A stretch of 64,000 nt of DNA from the NCBI GenBank assembly GCA_024234075.1, contig JACKOV010000006.1, forward strand, positions 1-64,000, read 5' to 3'. The position numbers were made by a program, and so were the translations under genes. The stretch's first letter is position 1; each line of letters opens with the position of its first letter. Origin of the DNA: Nevskiaceae bacterium (lineage in GTDB: Bacteria > Pseudomonadota > Gammaproteobacteria > Steroidobacterales > Steroidobacteraceae). A model generated the notes under the pieces. That model saw only the letters and a program-made list of their open reading frames with translations, did no database searches and was not told the DNA's origin. Positions 41,200 through 49,604 of the stretch are shown in pieces.

Positions 41200-42686
41200 C
41201 AATACCCGGCCTCGCGCAGGATCGCCTGCACCTCGTCGTGGGTGGTCCGCACGGCAGCCGGCGGCGCGCGCGTCAGCAGACTGACCACGACGATGGCGAG
41301 CGTGGCAACGATCACACCCGGCACCATTTCGTACAGGGCGCTGTCGGCGCGCTTCCACAACAGCACGGTCACCGCACCGGCGAACATGCCGGCCAGCGCA
41401 CCGGCCAGATTCATCCGCCGCCAGAACAGCGACAACAGCACCAACGGACCGAACGCGGCGCCGAATCCCGCCCAGGCGTAGGCGACCAGTCCGAGCACGC
41501 GGCTCTCCGGATCGCGCGCGATGAAAATCGCCAGCAACGCGACCGATAACACCATCGACCGGCCGAACCAGACCAGCTCGCGGTGGCTGGCTTCGGGTCG
41601 CAACAAGCCGCGATAGAAATCCTCGGTCAGGGCGCTCGAGCACACCAGCAACTGTGCCGACAGGGTGCTCATGATCGCGGCCAGGATCGCCGACAGCAGC
41701 ACGCCGGCGATCCAGGGATCGAACAGCAGTCCGGCCAGCACGATGAACACCCGCTCGGGGTTGGCCTGCACCGGCCCGGCGAGCGCCGGGTGGGCCGCGA
41801 ACCAGGCAATGCCGAAAAAGCCCGTGGCGAGTGCGCCAAACAGACACAGGATCATCCAAGTCATGCCGATGCGGCGCGCACGCGGGATGGTGGCGAGACT
41901 GCCGGCTGCCATGAAGCGCGCCAGGATATGTGGCTGACCGAAATATCCCAGCCCCCAGGCCAGCGCCGAAACCATCGCCACCATGCCACCCGCACCCAGC
42001 CATTCCAGCCGTGCCGGATCGACCTGCTCGATCAGCGCCACCCCCTGCCCCACGCCGCCAACACCGATCAGCACCATCATCGGCACCAGCAGCAAGGCCA
42101 GGATCATCAGCGTAGCCTGCACCGTATCAGTCCAGCTCACCGCGAGAAATCCACCGACGAAGGTATACAGAATGGTCGCTGCGGCGCCCCACCACATCGC
42201 CTGCGCATAGGGTAGCCCGAACACGCTCTCGAACAGCCGCGCGCCGGCCACGATGCCCGAGGCGCAATAGATCGCGAAGAACACCAGGATCACCAGCGCC
42301 GAGGAAATCCGCAGCAGCTTGAGTCCATCGGCGAAGCGGTGGGTGAAGTAGTCTGGCAAGGTCAACGCGTTGTTCGCACGCTCGGTGTAGACGCGCAGCG
42401 GCCCGGCCACATAGCGCCAGTTGCACCACGCGCCGATGGTCAGTCCGACGGCGATCCAGGTTTCCGACAGGCCGCTCAGGTACAGCGCACCCGGCAGGCC
42501 CATCATCAGCCAGCCGCTCATGTCCGACGCTCCGGCGGCCAGTGCCGTCACGTAGCTGCCCAGGCTGCGACCACCGAGGACGTAGTCGTCAAAGGTGCGG
42601 GTACTACGGTAGGCCGCCAAGCCGATGCCGATCATCAGCAGCAGGTAGGCGGCGAACGTGACGAGCAATGGCGTGCTGGCGGTCAT
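41199..42686 (-). CDS. putP: Sodium/proline symporter PutP
   Basis: The 495-residue SSS-family transporter has about thirteen hydrophobic helices. PutP markers include DYVLGGRSLGSYVTALAAGASDMSGWL near the N-terminus and LPGALYLSGL and ARFMAAGS further on. It imports proline with sodium, either as nutrient or as osmoprotectant. It is followed directly by pdxY. Confidence 0.9.
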   Translation of the reverse strand: MTASTPLLVTFAAYLLLMIGIGLAAYRSTRTFDDYVLGGRSLGSYVTALAAGASDMSGWLMMGLPGALYLSGLSETWIAVGLTIGAWCNWRYVAGPLRVYTERANNALTLPDYFTHRFADGLKLLRISSALVILVFFAIYCASGIVAGARLFESVFGLPYAQAMWWGAAATILYTFVGGFLAVSWTDTVQATLMILALLLVPMMVLIGVGGVGQGVALIEQVDPARLEWLGAGGMVAMVSALAWGLGYFGQPHILARFMAAGSLATIPRARRIGMTWMILCLFGALATGFFGIAWFAAHPALAGPVQANPERVFIVLAGLLFDPWIAGVLLSAILAAIMSTLSAQLLVCSSALTEDFYRGLLRPEASHRELVWFGRSMVLSVALLAIFIARDPESRVLGLVAYAWAGFGAAFGPLVLLSLFWRRMNLAGALAGMFAGAVTVLLWKRADSALYEMVPGVIVATLAIVVVSLLTRAPPAAVRTTHDEVQAILREAGY

Positions 42687-42999
42687 TGAACGCAGTGGGG
42701 CCCCTGGATCATGCTCATGCCGCCACCGGGCGTGGTGATGTTACGCACCCGGCGCGCGCCCCGGCTCAAGGATCTGCGCACTCGCCGGGCCGCGAGAAGA
42801 AATGCCATATTCGGGTAGCGCAAAGCCGCGTTCGGCTGCGCCGCACGCCGCGCTGCCGAGCGACAACATAGCCGGCACAACGGTGCGACTCGCGATCCTC
42901 ATGCTGCGACAGCCCACAGCAACCATGGCTCCATGGCCTATCCTAGCAGGCGACCCGGTTCCTGTATGTCCAGGAAAAGCGCTTCAGGAGGTAGGATCA
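42687..42999. other. Intergenic region with no recognised element
   Basis: This stretch separates divergent putP and the DUF3228 gene and must hold both promoters. An open frame continuous with the DUF3228 gene reaches back to 42802, but its composition is unlike the conserved protein and the ribosome binding site lies near 42990. I see no RNA gene, repeat or clear promoter. Confidence 0.5.
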
Positions 43000-43554
43000 T
43001 TGCGAATCATATTGACGGACTTCGCCCGCCCGCGACTGTTTCCGCGCGAGCCGCGCCGCAATACCATCCAGGGCATCACGGCCTCCGAATTCGAGCAGCA
43101 CCTGAACGAGCATCCGCCGCTCAGTGTGCTGCAGGGTTATGCGCCGTTCTGCGTGCTGCATGTGCACCGCAACTGGACACCCACCCGCTGCCTCACCATT
43201 CCCGTCACGGATACCAACCGGCATCTGCTGCGCTCCGGCTACGAGGCCCGCACCCGCGGTGAGTTGCCCGTGCTGGTGCGCTGGTTCGAGGACATCGAAC
43301 CTCCAGTTGCAGACTATCTGATCCCGATTCTCTATAGCCGCGACCAGCTCGCACGCGAGGGCTCGCCGATCGATGCGGACTGGGGCATCGTCGGCTGCAT
43401 GTACAGCAGCGAACCGCTGGAGATTCCGATGGCACCGATCACGATGATGCGCAATGCGCTGGGCGTGTCGGAAGGCGGATCGGGTGTGCCGCTGGACCGC
43501 GCGGCGTACGACCGCAGCGTCGAGTACTGGAGCGGGCACGCGAACTGGCGCTGA
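43000..43554 (+). CDS. DUF3228 family protein
   Basis: The 184-residue protein matches the DUF3228 group of unknown function. Segments include IILTDFARPRLFPREP, GYAPFCVLHVHRNWTPTRC, EDIEPPVADYLIPILYSRDQLAREG and DADWGIVGCMYS. It has no signal peptide or membrane helix. The start is a TTG preceded by GGAGG eight bases upstream. An ATG at 42802 would add 66 unconserved residues. Confidence 0.75.
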   Translation: MRIILTDFARPRLFPREPRRNTIQGITASEFEQHLNEHPPLSVLQGYAPFCVLHVHRNWTPTRCLTIPVTDTNRHLLRSGYEARTRGELPVLVRWFEDIEPPVADYLIPILYSRDQLAREGSPIDADWGIVGCMYSSEPLEIPMAPITMMRNALGVSEGGSGVPLDRAAYDRSVEYWSGHANWR

Positions 43555-43759
43555 TTGGGCCTGCCCGGAGAGGCGGTGGCGCCGGGCGGGCGCTGCCGAC
43601 CATCCTGGACAGGATCGAGTGCGCCGATTGCGCGCGCCGTGACGGCGGGCCGATTTCCGTGCGATGCGCCTCGCGGCGCAGGCCGAAGGACTGCAGTCAT
43701 GTCTGCCTGTCGCCGGAGTATCATCGCGCCATCGCAGGGACACTCGGGACCAGCACCGC

Positions 43760-44830
43760 ATGCCACGCTACACCTTCATTGCCGCGTGCACGGTGCTCGC
43801 CGCCCTGGCCGGTTGCTCGACAGGCAACGCGCCCTCTCCCTCCGCACCGCCCGTCACGCAGGATCCGGCGGCACCTGCCACCTTCGTCGATCGCATCTGG
43901 GTGGCGAGCGAATCGGTGCAGGTGTCGCAGGGGGACGTGCGCGTGTTCCTCCCGGACGGCACGCTGGTGATGACCGCCGCGCACGGCACGCCGGCCTTCG
44001 GCAGATGGCGCCAGGTCGACGGGAAGCTGACCATCACCGAGGAAGGCCTGGACTATGCGACCGACATCCTCGAGCTCACGCCCGATGTCCTGCGCATCCG
44101 CATGCACAGCCCCGGCGATCCGGTGGACATCACGTTTGCGCCAGCCGGGGAAGTGTTGCACTTGACGGGCACGGTGCATCACCTGGACATCGAGGGCGGG
44201 CAATACGTGATCCGCGACCCCTCGGGTACGACCTACAGCCCCACCAACCTCGCCGCGGAACATCAGGTGGAAGGTCTCGCAGTGGAAGTGGCGGCGCGCA
44301 GGCGGGACGACCTGATGTCCATCGGCATGACCGGGCCGCTGATCGAGCTGCTCAAGGTCACCAGACTGCCGACGCAGGCGGGCAGCGGTACCGCAGGGCC
44401 GGCGCTGGCCGGGATCTGGACGGTGGTCGGGCACGTGTTCGGCGGCGTGAGCGCGCTGGACGGCGCGCAGGCCCGCGCATACCACGGCCGCAGCCTGCGG
44501 CTCCTGGGGGAGGAGGCCGTCTCCGGGACGGAGCGCTGCGCTACACCGCGCTACTCGGAACGTGAAGTGACGCGGGACGCCTTCCTCGCAACCGAGTACC
44601 GCCTGGCGCCGCGCGCACTGGCCGCGCTGGCCGACCGGCAGCAGCTGACGGTGCTCGAAGTCCGCTGCGGGGACAACGCCTGGAGCGCCCTGGGCGCCCG
44701 CCTGATCGGCGTCGATGCCGACCGCGCACTGGCGCCCTGGGACGGCGTGTTCTTCGAGCTGGCACGGGACCGGAAACACCAGGCACTGCTGCCGGCGCCG
44801 GTCAGCGACAGTGGCAGCGCGATGTTGTGA
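43760..44830 (+). CDS. Two-domain putative lipoprotein, unknown function
   Basis: The 356-residue protein has a lipoprotein signal ending AALAGC (lipid-modified Cys19) and a Pro-rich linker. Residues about 40-150 form a beta-rich domain (RIWVASESVQVSQGDVRVFLPDGTLVM) reminiscent of META/HslJ-like or lipocalin-like folds. Residues about 215-345 form a second domain (GIWTVVGHVFGGVSAL through ALAPWDGVFFELA) with two cysteines. It is coupled to the next membrane gene by a GTGA overlap. No function can be assigned. Confidence 0.6.
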   Translation: MPRYTFIAACTVLAALAGCSTGNAPSPSAPPVTQDPAAPATFVDRIWVASESVQVSQGDVRVFLPDGTLVMTAAHGTPAFGRWRQVDGKLTITEEGLDYATDILELTPDVLRIRMHSPGDPVDITFAPAGEVLHLTGTVHHLDIEGGQYVIRDPSGTTYSPTNLAAEHQVEGLAVEVAARRRDDLMSIGMTGPLIELLKVTRLPTQAGSGTAGPALAGIWTVVGHVFGGVSALDGAQARAYHGRSLRLLGEEAVSGTERCATPRYSEREVTRDAFLATEYRLAPRALAALADRQQLTVLEVRCGDNAWSALGARLIGVDADRALAPWDGVFFELARDRKHQALLPAPVSDSGSAML

Positions 44831-45468
44831 GCCCGGGCGGCGCGAGGTTCCGCGAACTGGTCGCGATACTGGCGGTCATCGCGGCCTGGAGCGGGCTGTT
44901 GCTGCAGCTGTACCTGTCGCTCGGCATCGCCTCGGCCAATGGCAAGACACTCGCCGACGGCGTGTGGGCGTACCTCGCCTATTTCACGGTGCTGACTAAT
45001 CTGTTGGTGGCGCTGGTGCTCACGCTGCCGCGTCTGTTCCCGGATTTCGTGGCGGGCCGCTTCCTCGCCAGCCCGGGCGTGCAGGCTGCCGCCGCGGCCG
45101 CCATCTTGTTGGTGGCGTTCGGCTACCACCTGCTGCTGCGGGAGCTGTGGAATCCGCAGGGTCTGCAATGGCTCGCCGACGTACTGTTGCACTACGTGAC
45201 GCCGGCGCTGTTCGTCCTCCACTGGATCATTGCCGCGCCCAAGCGGCAGCTGACCTTGCGGCACATCCCCGCCTGGGCGCTCTATCCACTCGGGTATTTT
45301 CTCTACGCACTGGCGCGCGGCCAGCTGACCGGCCTGTATCCGTATCCCTTTCTCGACGTCGCCGCGCTGGGCCTCGGCCACACGCTGCTGAACGCGCTGG
45401 GGCTGGTGGTCGGGTACGCGGTCATTGCCCTGGGGCTGCTGGCAGTGGCACGGCTGTCGCGGAGGTAG
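44827..45468 (+). CDS. Pr6Pr/FAR-17a-like integral membrane protein
   Basis: The 213-residue product has about six hydrophobic helices and the motif YFTVLTNLLVAL followed by HYVTPALFVLHWI and YPLGYFLYALARG. This is the pattern of the Pr6Pr (androgen-induced-gene-like) membrane proteins, whose bacterial role is unknown. The GTG start overlaps the preceding lipoprotein stop. Confidence 0.7.
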   Translation: MSPGGARFRELVAILAVIAAWSGLLLQLYLSLGIASANGKTLADGVWAYLAYFTVLTNLLVALVLTLPRLFPDFVAGRFLASPGVQAAAAAAILLVAFGYHLLLRELWNPQGLQWLADVLLHYVTPALFVLHWIIAAPKRQLTLRHIPAWALYPLGYFLYALARGQLTGLYPYPFLDVAALGLGHTLLNALGLVVGYAVIALGLLAVARLSRR

Positions 45469-45485
45469 CGGCTTGCGACATGCCC

Positions 45486-45560
45486 CCTGACGTCGTTCGA
45501 TAGATCGAATTCCGACCAGCGGGTGCCGATCAGTTCAGGGCATTTACAGCGTTTCCAAGA
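45486..45560 (-). pseudogene. Possible relic of a phage-type integrase beside tRNA-Ser
   Basis: Just past the tRNA 3' end, the minus strand encodes ELIGTRWSEFDLSNDV with no gene around it. The string resembles the GxRxSEL/RWSEIDL segment of tyrosine integrases that target tRNA genes. Only about 20 residues match and no catalytic residues remain. It could be chance. Confidence 0.2.
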
Positions 45561-45589
45561 CCGCCTGCGCTGACTGGAAACAGAATAGT

Positions 45590-45679
45590 TGGCGGAGAGG
45601 GTGGGATTCGAACCCACGAACACCTTGCGATGTTACTTGACTTCCAATCAAGCGCCTTCGACCACTCGGCCACCTCTCC
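45590..45679 (-). tRNA. tRNA-Ser(GGA)
   Basis: The minus strand folds as a class II tRNA. The acceptor GGAGAGG pairs with CCTCTCC, the anticodon loop TTGGAAG within CTTGA/TCAAG arms gives anticodon GGA, a long variable arm is present, and the T arm contains GTTCGAATC. The 3' CCA is encoded (45590-45592). Confidence 0.96.
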
Positions 45680-45742
45680 GAATAAAATCAACTAGTTATG
45701 CAGTAAATCTCAGGTAAAGCCATCCGCCTGAACCGAATGATA

Positions 45743-46030
45743 TCAGGCCTCCGGCCGAGGCGGGGGTGGCGCCGGAATGGCATAGCGCGGCGGCGCGTCG
45801 AGACAACCCTCTTCGGCCGCTCGCGGCCGCTCGGGCTCGTTCAGTGCCGGCACTGGCAGCGCGCTGCGAGTGTCGGGGCCCTGCAGCCCGACGGGGATCT
45901 GCAGCGGCTTGTTGTCCACCGCCCCGGCGTAGTCCTCGGGCCTGGCGCAGCTGGTCTTGAACAGGCTGCCACAGCCACTGAGCAGCAACGCGGTCAGGGA
46001 CAGCAGGACGATCGATCGGAACTTGGACAT
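45743..46030 (-). CDS. Short BamC-like lipoprotein
   Basis: The 95-residue protein has a lipoprotein signal (LLLSGC, lipid-modified Cys19). It then has only an extended, Pro-rich tail (NKPLQIPVGLQGPDTRSALPVPALN) like the unstructured N-terminal part of BamC, which lies against BamD. The two globular helix-grip domains of BamC are absent. It sits 29 bases downstream of dapA, where bamC is found in other Gammaproteobacteria. The name is inferred from position and the N-terminal pattern. Confidence 0.6.
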   Translation of the reverse strand: MSKFRSIVLLSLTALLLSGCGSLFKTSCARPEDYAGAVDNKPLQIPVGLQGPDTRSALPVPALNEPERPRAAEEGCLDAPPRYAIPAPPPPRPEA

Positions 46031-46059
46031 CCGGGGCACCTTTGCAAAGCTTGCGGCGA

Positions 46060-46932
46060 TCACAGGCCGGCCACGTGCATCGCCTCGCGCAGACGGTCGT
46101 GGAAGCGTTCCGACAGCGGCGTCAGCGGCAGTCGCAGTTCGGGGCCAATCAGGCCCATTTGCTGCATGACCCATTTCACCGGGATCGGGTTGGCTTCGAG
46201 GAAGAGCCGCTCGTGCAGCATCGCCAGGCGGGCATCGAGTGCACCGGCCTCGGCGCCCTTCCCCGCCAGCGCCGCGGCCATGAGCTCGGACATCTGCCGC
46301 GGCGCAACGTTCGCCGTCACCGACACCACGCCGCGCCCGCCGGCCAGCACCGCTTCGCGGGCCACGGAATCGTCGCCCGATAGCACGTCGAACTCCGATC
46401 CGCAGGCGGCGATCAGCTCGCGAATCCGGCCGATGTCCGCGACCGCTTCCTTGATGGCGGCAATGTTCGGCAGCTGCGCCAGCCGCGCGACGGTCGGCGG
46501 CAGCATGTCCACGGCGGTACGGCCGGGCACGTTGTAGAGCATCAGCGGCACCGGGCTGGCGGCCGCCACCGCCTGGAAATGCAGGTAGAGGCCTTGCTGG
46601 GTGGGTTTGTTGTAGGCCGGGGTGACGACCAGCAGGGCGTCGACGCCGAGCGCGCCGAAGCGGGCCGCGCGCTCGACCGTCGCCGCGGTGCTGTTGCTGC
46701 CGACGCCGGCCAGCAGCTGTAGGCGACCGCGCAACTGCTCCCGGGCCCGTACCACGAGTTCATGCAGTTCGCCATCGGTCAGGGTCGGGGATTCGCCGGT
46801 GGTGCCGCCGACGACGATGCCGCGGGTGCCGTTGCCGGCATGGAACTCGAGCAGGCGCTCCCAGGCAGCGAAATCGATCGCCCCGCCCGCCAGCATGGGT
46901 GTGACGATCGCGACGTAGCTGCCGGAAAACAT
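46060..46932 (-). CDS. dapA: 4-hydroxy-tetrahydrodipicolinate synthase
   Basis: The 290-residue TIM-barrel lyase condenses pyruvate with aspartate semialdehyde in lysine and diaminopimelate synthesis. Key parts are GTTGESPTL, the catalytic Tyr in LYNVPGRT, the Schiff-base Lys in AAIKEA (near 161) and GDDSVAREAV. It is divergent from gcvR and followed by the bamC-like gene, a conserved arrangement. Confidence 0.95.
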   Translation of the reverse strand: MFSGSYVAIVTPMLAGGAIDFAAWERLLEFHAGNGTRGIVVGGTTGESPTLTDGELHELVVRAREQLRGRLQLLAGVGSNSTAATVERAARFGALGVDALLVVTPAYNKPTQQGLYLHFQAVAAASPVPLMLYNVPGRTAVDMLPPTVARLAQLPNIAAIKEAVADIGRIRELIAACGSEFDVLSGDDSVAREAVLAGGRGVVSVTANVAPRQMSELMAAALAGKGAEAGALDARLAMLHERLFLEANPIPVKWVMQQMGLIGPELRLPLTPLSERFHDRLREAMHVAGL

Positions 46933-47074
46933 GCGAACCCCTGACGAAACGGACCGCGGATCTTACGGGCCGCCACGGCGCGCGCGCAACCGCCACCCCC
47001 GGTCGGGGCGACGGCGTCGCCTTCGCAGCGGCCAATCGCTAAACTGCCTCCTATTTACAGGCCTCTGCGACGGA

Positions 47075-47605
47075 ATGAAACAACACATCGCCGTATCCGC
47101 GATCGGTACCGACCGAACCGGGATCGTCCACGACCTGACCCGAGTGATCAGTGAGTGCGGCGGCAACATCAGTGAAAGCCGGATGGCGAGCCTGGGCTCC
47201 GAGTTCGCGATGGTGCTGCTGGTCGCCGGCAACTGGCACTCGCTCGCCAAGCTCGAGACCGAGCTCAAGAAGCTCGCCGACGGCTCCGGCCTGACGATCA
47301 ACCTGCGGCGTACCGAGCCCCGCTCGGCCCGCACCGACATGCTGCCCTACTCTATCGACGCGGTCTGCCTCGACCAGACCGGCATCGTCTCGGCGCTGGC
47401 CGGGTTCTGCTCGAGCCGCGGCATCGACATCGGCGAGGTGGCGACCCGCTCCTATCCGGCGGCGCATACCGGCGCGCAGATGTTCTCGGTGCAGATGGTC
47501 GTCAATGTGCCAAGCCGCCTCCACCTCGCCCACCTGCGGGAGGAGTTCATGGAGTTCTGCGATTCGCTGAACCTCGACGCGATCCTCGAGCCGGTGAAGT
47601 CCTGA
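47075..47605 (+). CDS. gcvR: Double-ACT-domain glycine cleavage regulator (GcvR-like)
   Basis: The 176-residue protein consists of two ACT domains. The first begins IAVSAIGTDRTGIVHDLTRVISECGGNI and the second begins SIDAVCLDQTGIVSALAGF. In E. coli GcvR blocks GcvA activation of the glycine cleavage operon. Position next to dapA and bcp supports the name. It ends two bases before bcp. Confidence 0.85.
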   Translation: MKQHIAVSAIGTDRTGIVHDLTRVISECGGNISESRMASLGSEFAMVLLVAGNWHSLAKLETELKKLADGSGLTINLRRTEPRSARTDMLPYSIDAVCLDQTGIVSALAGFCSSRGIDIGEVATRSYPAAHTGAQMFSVQMVVNVPSRLHLAHLREEFMEFCDSLNLDAILEPVKS

Positions 47606-47607
47606 CG

Positions 47608-48075
47608 ATGAGCAAAATCTCCGTAGGCGCCAAAGTGCCGGCCTTCACCGCCCGGACCACCGACGACAAGCCGTGGAAGCTCGCCGACGCGGCCGGACGC
47701 AAGCTGGTGCTGTATTTCTATCCCAGGGACATGACCTCGGGCTGCACCCTCGAGGCACGCGGTTTCCGCGATGCCGCGGCCGACTTCCGCAAGGCGAAAA
47801 CCCTCGTGGTCGGAGTCTCGCGCGACAGCTGCGCCTCGCACGCGAAGTTCCGCGACAAGGAAGCGCTGAACTTCGAGCTGCTGTCCGACCCGGACGAAAA
47901 GCTCTGCCGCCTGTTCGACGTCATCAAGGAAAAGAACATGTACGGCCGCAAGGTGCTGGGCATCGAGCGCAGCACCTTCCTGATCGATGTCGGAGGCAAG
48001 CTCGCCCGCGAATGGCGCAAGGTCAAGGTCGACGGCCACGTGGCCGACGTGCTCGCGGCCGCGCGCGAGCTCTGA
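47608..48075 (+). CDS. bcp: Thioredoxin-dependent peroxiredoxin Bcp/PrxQ
   Basis: The 155-residue peroxiredoxin reduces hydroperoxides. The peroxidatic cysteine is Cys46 in DMTSGCTLE, and Arg in SRDSC lies at the usual distance. The usual Bcp motif TPGCTxE has Ser for Pro here. The second cysteine of PrxQ, five residues after the first, is replaced, so it may be a 1-Cys or atypical form; other cysteines (74, 77, 95) might resolve. It follows gcvR, as in related bacteria. Confidence 0.9.
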   Translation: MSKISVGAKVPAFTARTTDDKPWKLADAAGRKLVLYFYPRDMTSGCTLEARGFRDAAADFRKAKTLVVGVSRDSCASHAKFRDKEALNFELLSDPDEKLCRLFDVIKEKNMYGRKVLGIERSTFLIDVGGKLAREWRKVKVDGHVADVLAAAREL

Positions 48076-48157
48076 CCGGCCCGGCGCTCCCGCAACCCGC
48101 GCCGATCGAGACCCCTGCGGCGCGAGGCAAGCCCACGGCAGCCATGAAGGTCCCGCC

Positions 48158-49576
48158 TTGAAGAAGCGCAAATCCTCGCAGTCCCGCCGCCTCTTCGTGC
48201 TCGACACCAACGTGCTGATGCACGACCCGGCCGCCATCTTCCGTTTCGAAGAGCACGACATCTACCTGCCGATGGTCGTGCTCGAAGAGCTGGACGCCAA
48301 CAAGAAAGGCCTGTCGGAGTCCTCGCGCAACGTCCGCCAGGTCAGCCGCTTCCTCGACGAGCTGATGCAGTCGGCGTCCAAGGAGGAAATCGACCGCGGG
48401 CTGCCGCTGCCCACGCATGCTGCCGGCAAGCGGGCCAAGGCGACGACCCCTGGTCGGCTGTTTTTCCAGACCCGCCAGTTGAGTTCCGCCCTGCCGGATC
48501 ATCTGCCGGGACACGGTAACGACAACGCCATCCTCGCCCAGACGCTGGCACTGCAGGCCCTGCACCACGACGCACAGGTGGTGCTGGTCTCGAAAGACAT
48601 CAACTTGCGGATCAAGGCGGCGATCGTCGGCGTACATGCCGAGGACTACTACAGCGATCGCAGCATCGAGGACGCGGACGTCCTGTACTCGGGCCAGGCG
48701 GCGCTGGCCGCCGACTTCTGGGAAAAGCACGGCCGCGACATGCGCTCCTGGCGCGAAGGCAGCCGCACCTGGTACGAGTTGTCGGGTCCCGCGGTCAAGG
48801 ACTGGCAGGTCAACCAGTTCGTCTACGAACAGCGCGAAGACGGCATCGAGGCGATCGTGCGGCGGGTCGAGGACACTACCGCGACGCTCGAGCTGCTGCG
48901 CGATTTCCGCAGCGAGCGCAACGGCGTGTGGGGCATCCGTGCACGCAACCGCGAGCAGAACTTCGCGCTGAATCTGCTGACCGATCCGGAGATCGATTTC
49001 GTCTCGGTGCTCGGACCCGCCGGCACGGGCAAGACGCTGCTGACGCTCGCCGCCGGCCTGATGCAGACGCTCGAAGGCAACCACTTCGCCGAGATCATCA
49101 TGACCCGGGTGACCATACCGCTCGGCGAAGACATCGGCTTCCTGCCCGGCACCGAAGAGGAAAAGATGGAGCCCTGGATGGGCGCCCTGATGGACAACCT
49201 CGAGGTGCTGACGCAAAGCTCCGAGGGCGGCAGCTGGGGCCGGCAGGCGACCAACGACCTGCTGCGCAACCGGATCAAGATCCGCTCGCTGAACTTCATG
49301 CGCGGCCGCACCTTCCTCAACCGCTTCGTGATCCTCGACGAGGCGCAGAACCTGACGCCGAAGCAGATGAAGGCGCTGGTGACGCGCGCCGGACCCGGCA
49401 CCAAGCTGGTCTGCCTCGGCAACATCGCGCAGATCGATACGCCCTATCTGACCGAGACGACCTCCGGTCTGACCTATGTCGTCAACCGCTTCCGCGGCTG
49501 GCCGCATGCGGGACATATCACCCTGGTACGGGGCGAGCGCTCCCGGCTGGCCGACTACGCCTCCGAGACCCTCTGA
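48158..49576 (+). CDS. phoH: PIN-domain and PhoH ATPase fusion (YlaK/PhoH2-type)
   Basis: The 472-residue protein has an N-terminal PIN nuclease domain (VLDTNVLMHDP; LVVLEELD-type acidic residues; DNAILAQTL; VLVSKDINLRIKA). A linker precedes a PhoH ATPase with Walker A GPAGTGKT and Walker B FVILDEAQN. Such proteins are RNA helicase/nucleases. The start is a TTG with AAGG seven bases upstream. It lies 82 bases after bcp and 28 bases before bepA. Confidence 0.9.
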   Translation: MKKRKSSQSRRLFVLDTNVLMHDPAAIFRFEEHDIYLPMVVLEELDANKKGLSESSRNVRQVSRFLDELMQSASKEEIDRGLPLPTHAAGKRAKATTPGRLFFQTRQLSSALPDHLPGHGNDNAILAQTLALQALHHDAQVVLVSKDINLRIKAAIVGVHAEDYYSDRSIEDADVLYSGQAALAADFWEKHGRDMRSWREGSRTWYELSGPAVKDWQVNQFVYEQREDGIEAIVRRVEDTTATLELLRDFRSERNGVWGIRARNREQNFALNLLTDPEIDFVSVLGPAGTGKTLLTLAAGLMQTLEGNHFAEIIMTRVTIPLGEDIGFLPGTEEEKMEPWMGALMDNLEVLTQSSEGGSWGRQATNDLLRNRIKIRSLNFMRGRTFLNRFVILDEAQNLTPKQMKALVTRAGPGTKLVCLGNIAQIDTPYLTETTSGLTYVVNRFRGWPHAGHITLVRGERSRLADYASETL

Positions 49577-49604
49577 ACTCCACGGCAGCAGGCGGGTCTG
49601 AACG

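Noticed and set aside
45551..45581. GTTTCCA...TGGAAAC inverted repeat near tRNA-Ser as an attachment site or terminator
   Set aside because: No T-run and no second copy in the window; the arms are short and the loop is 17 bases.
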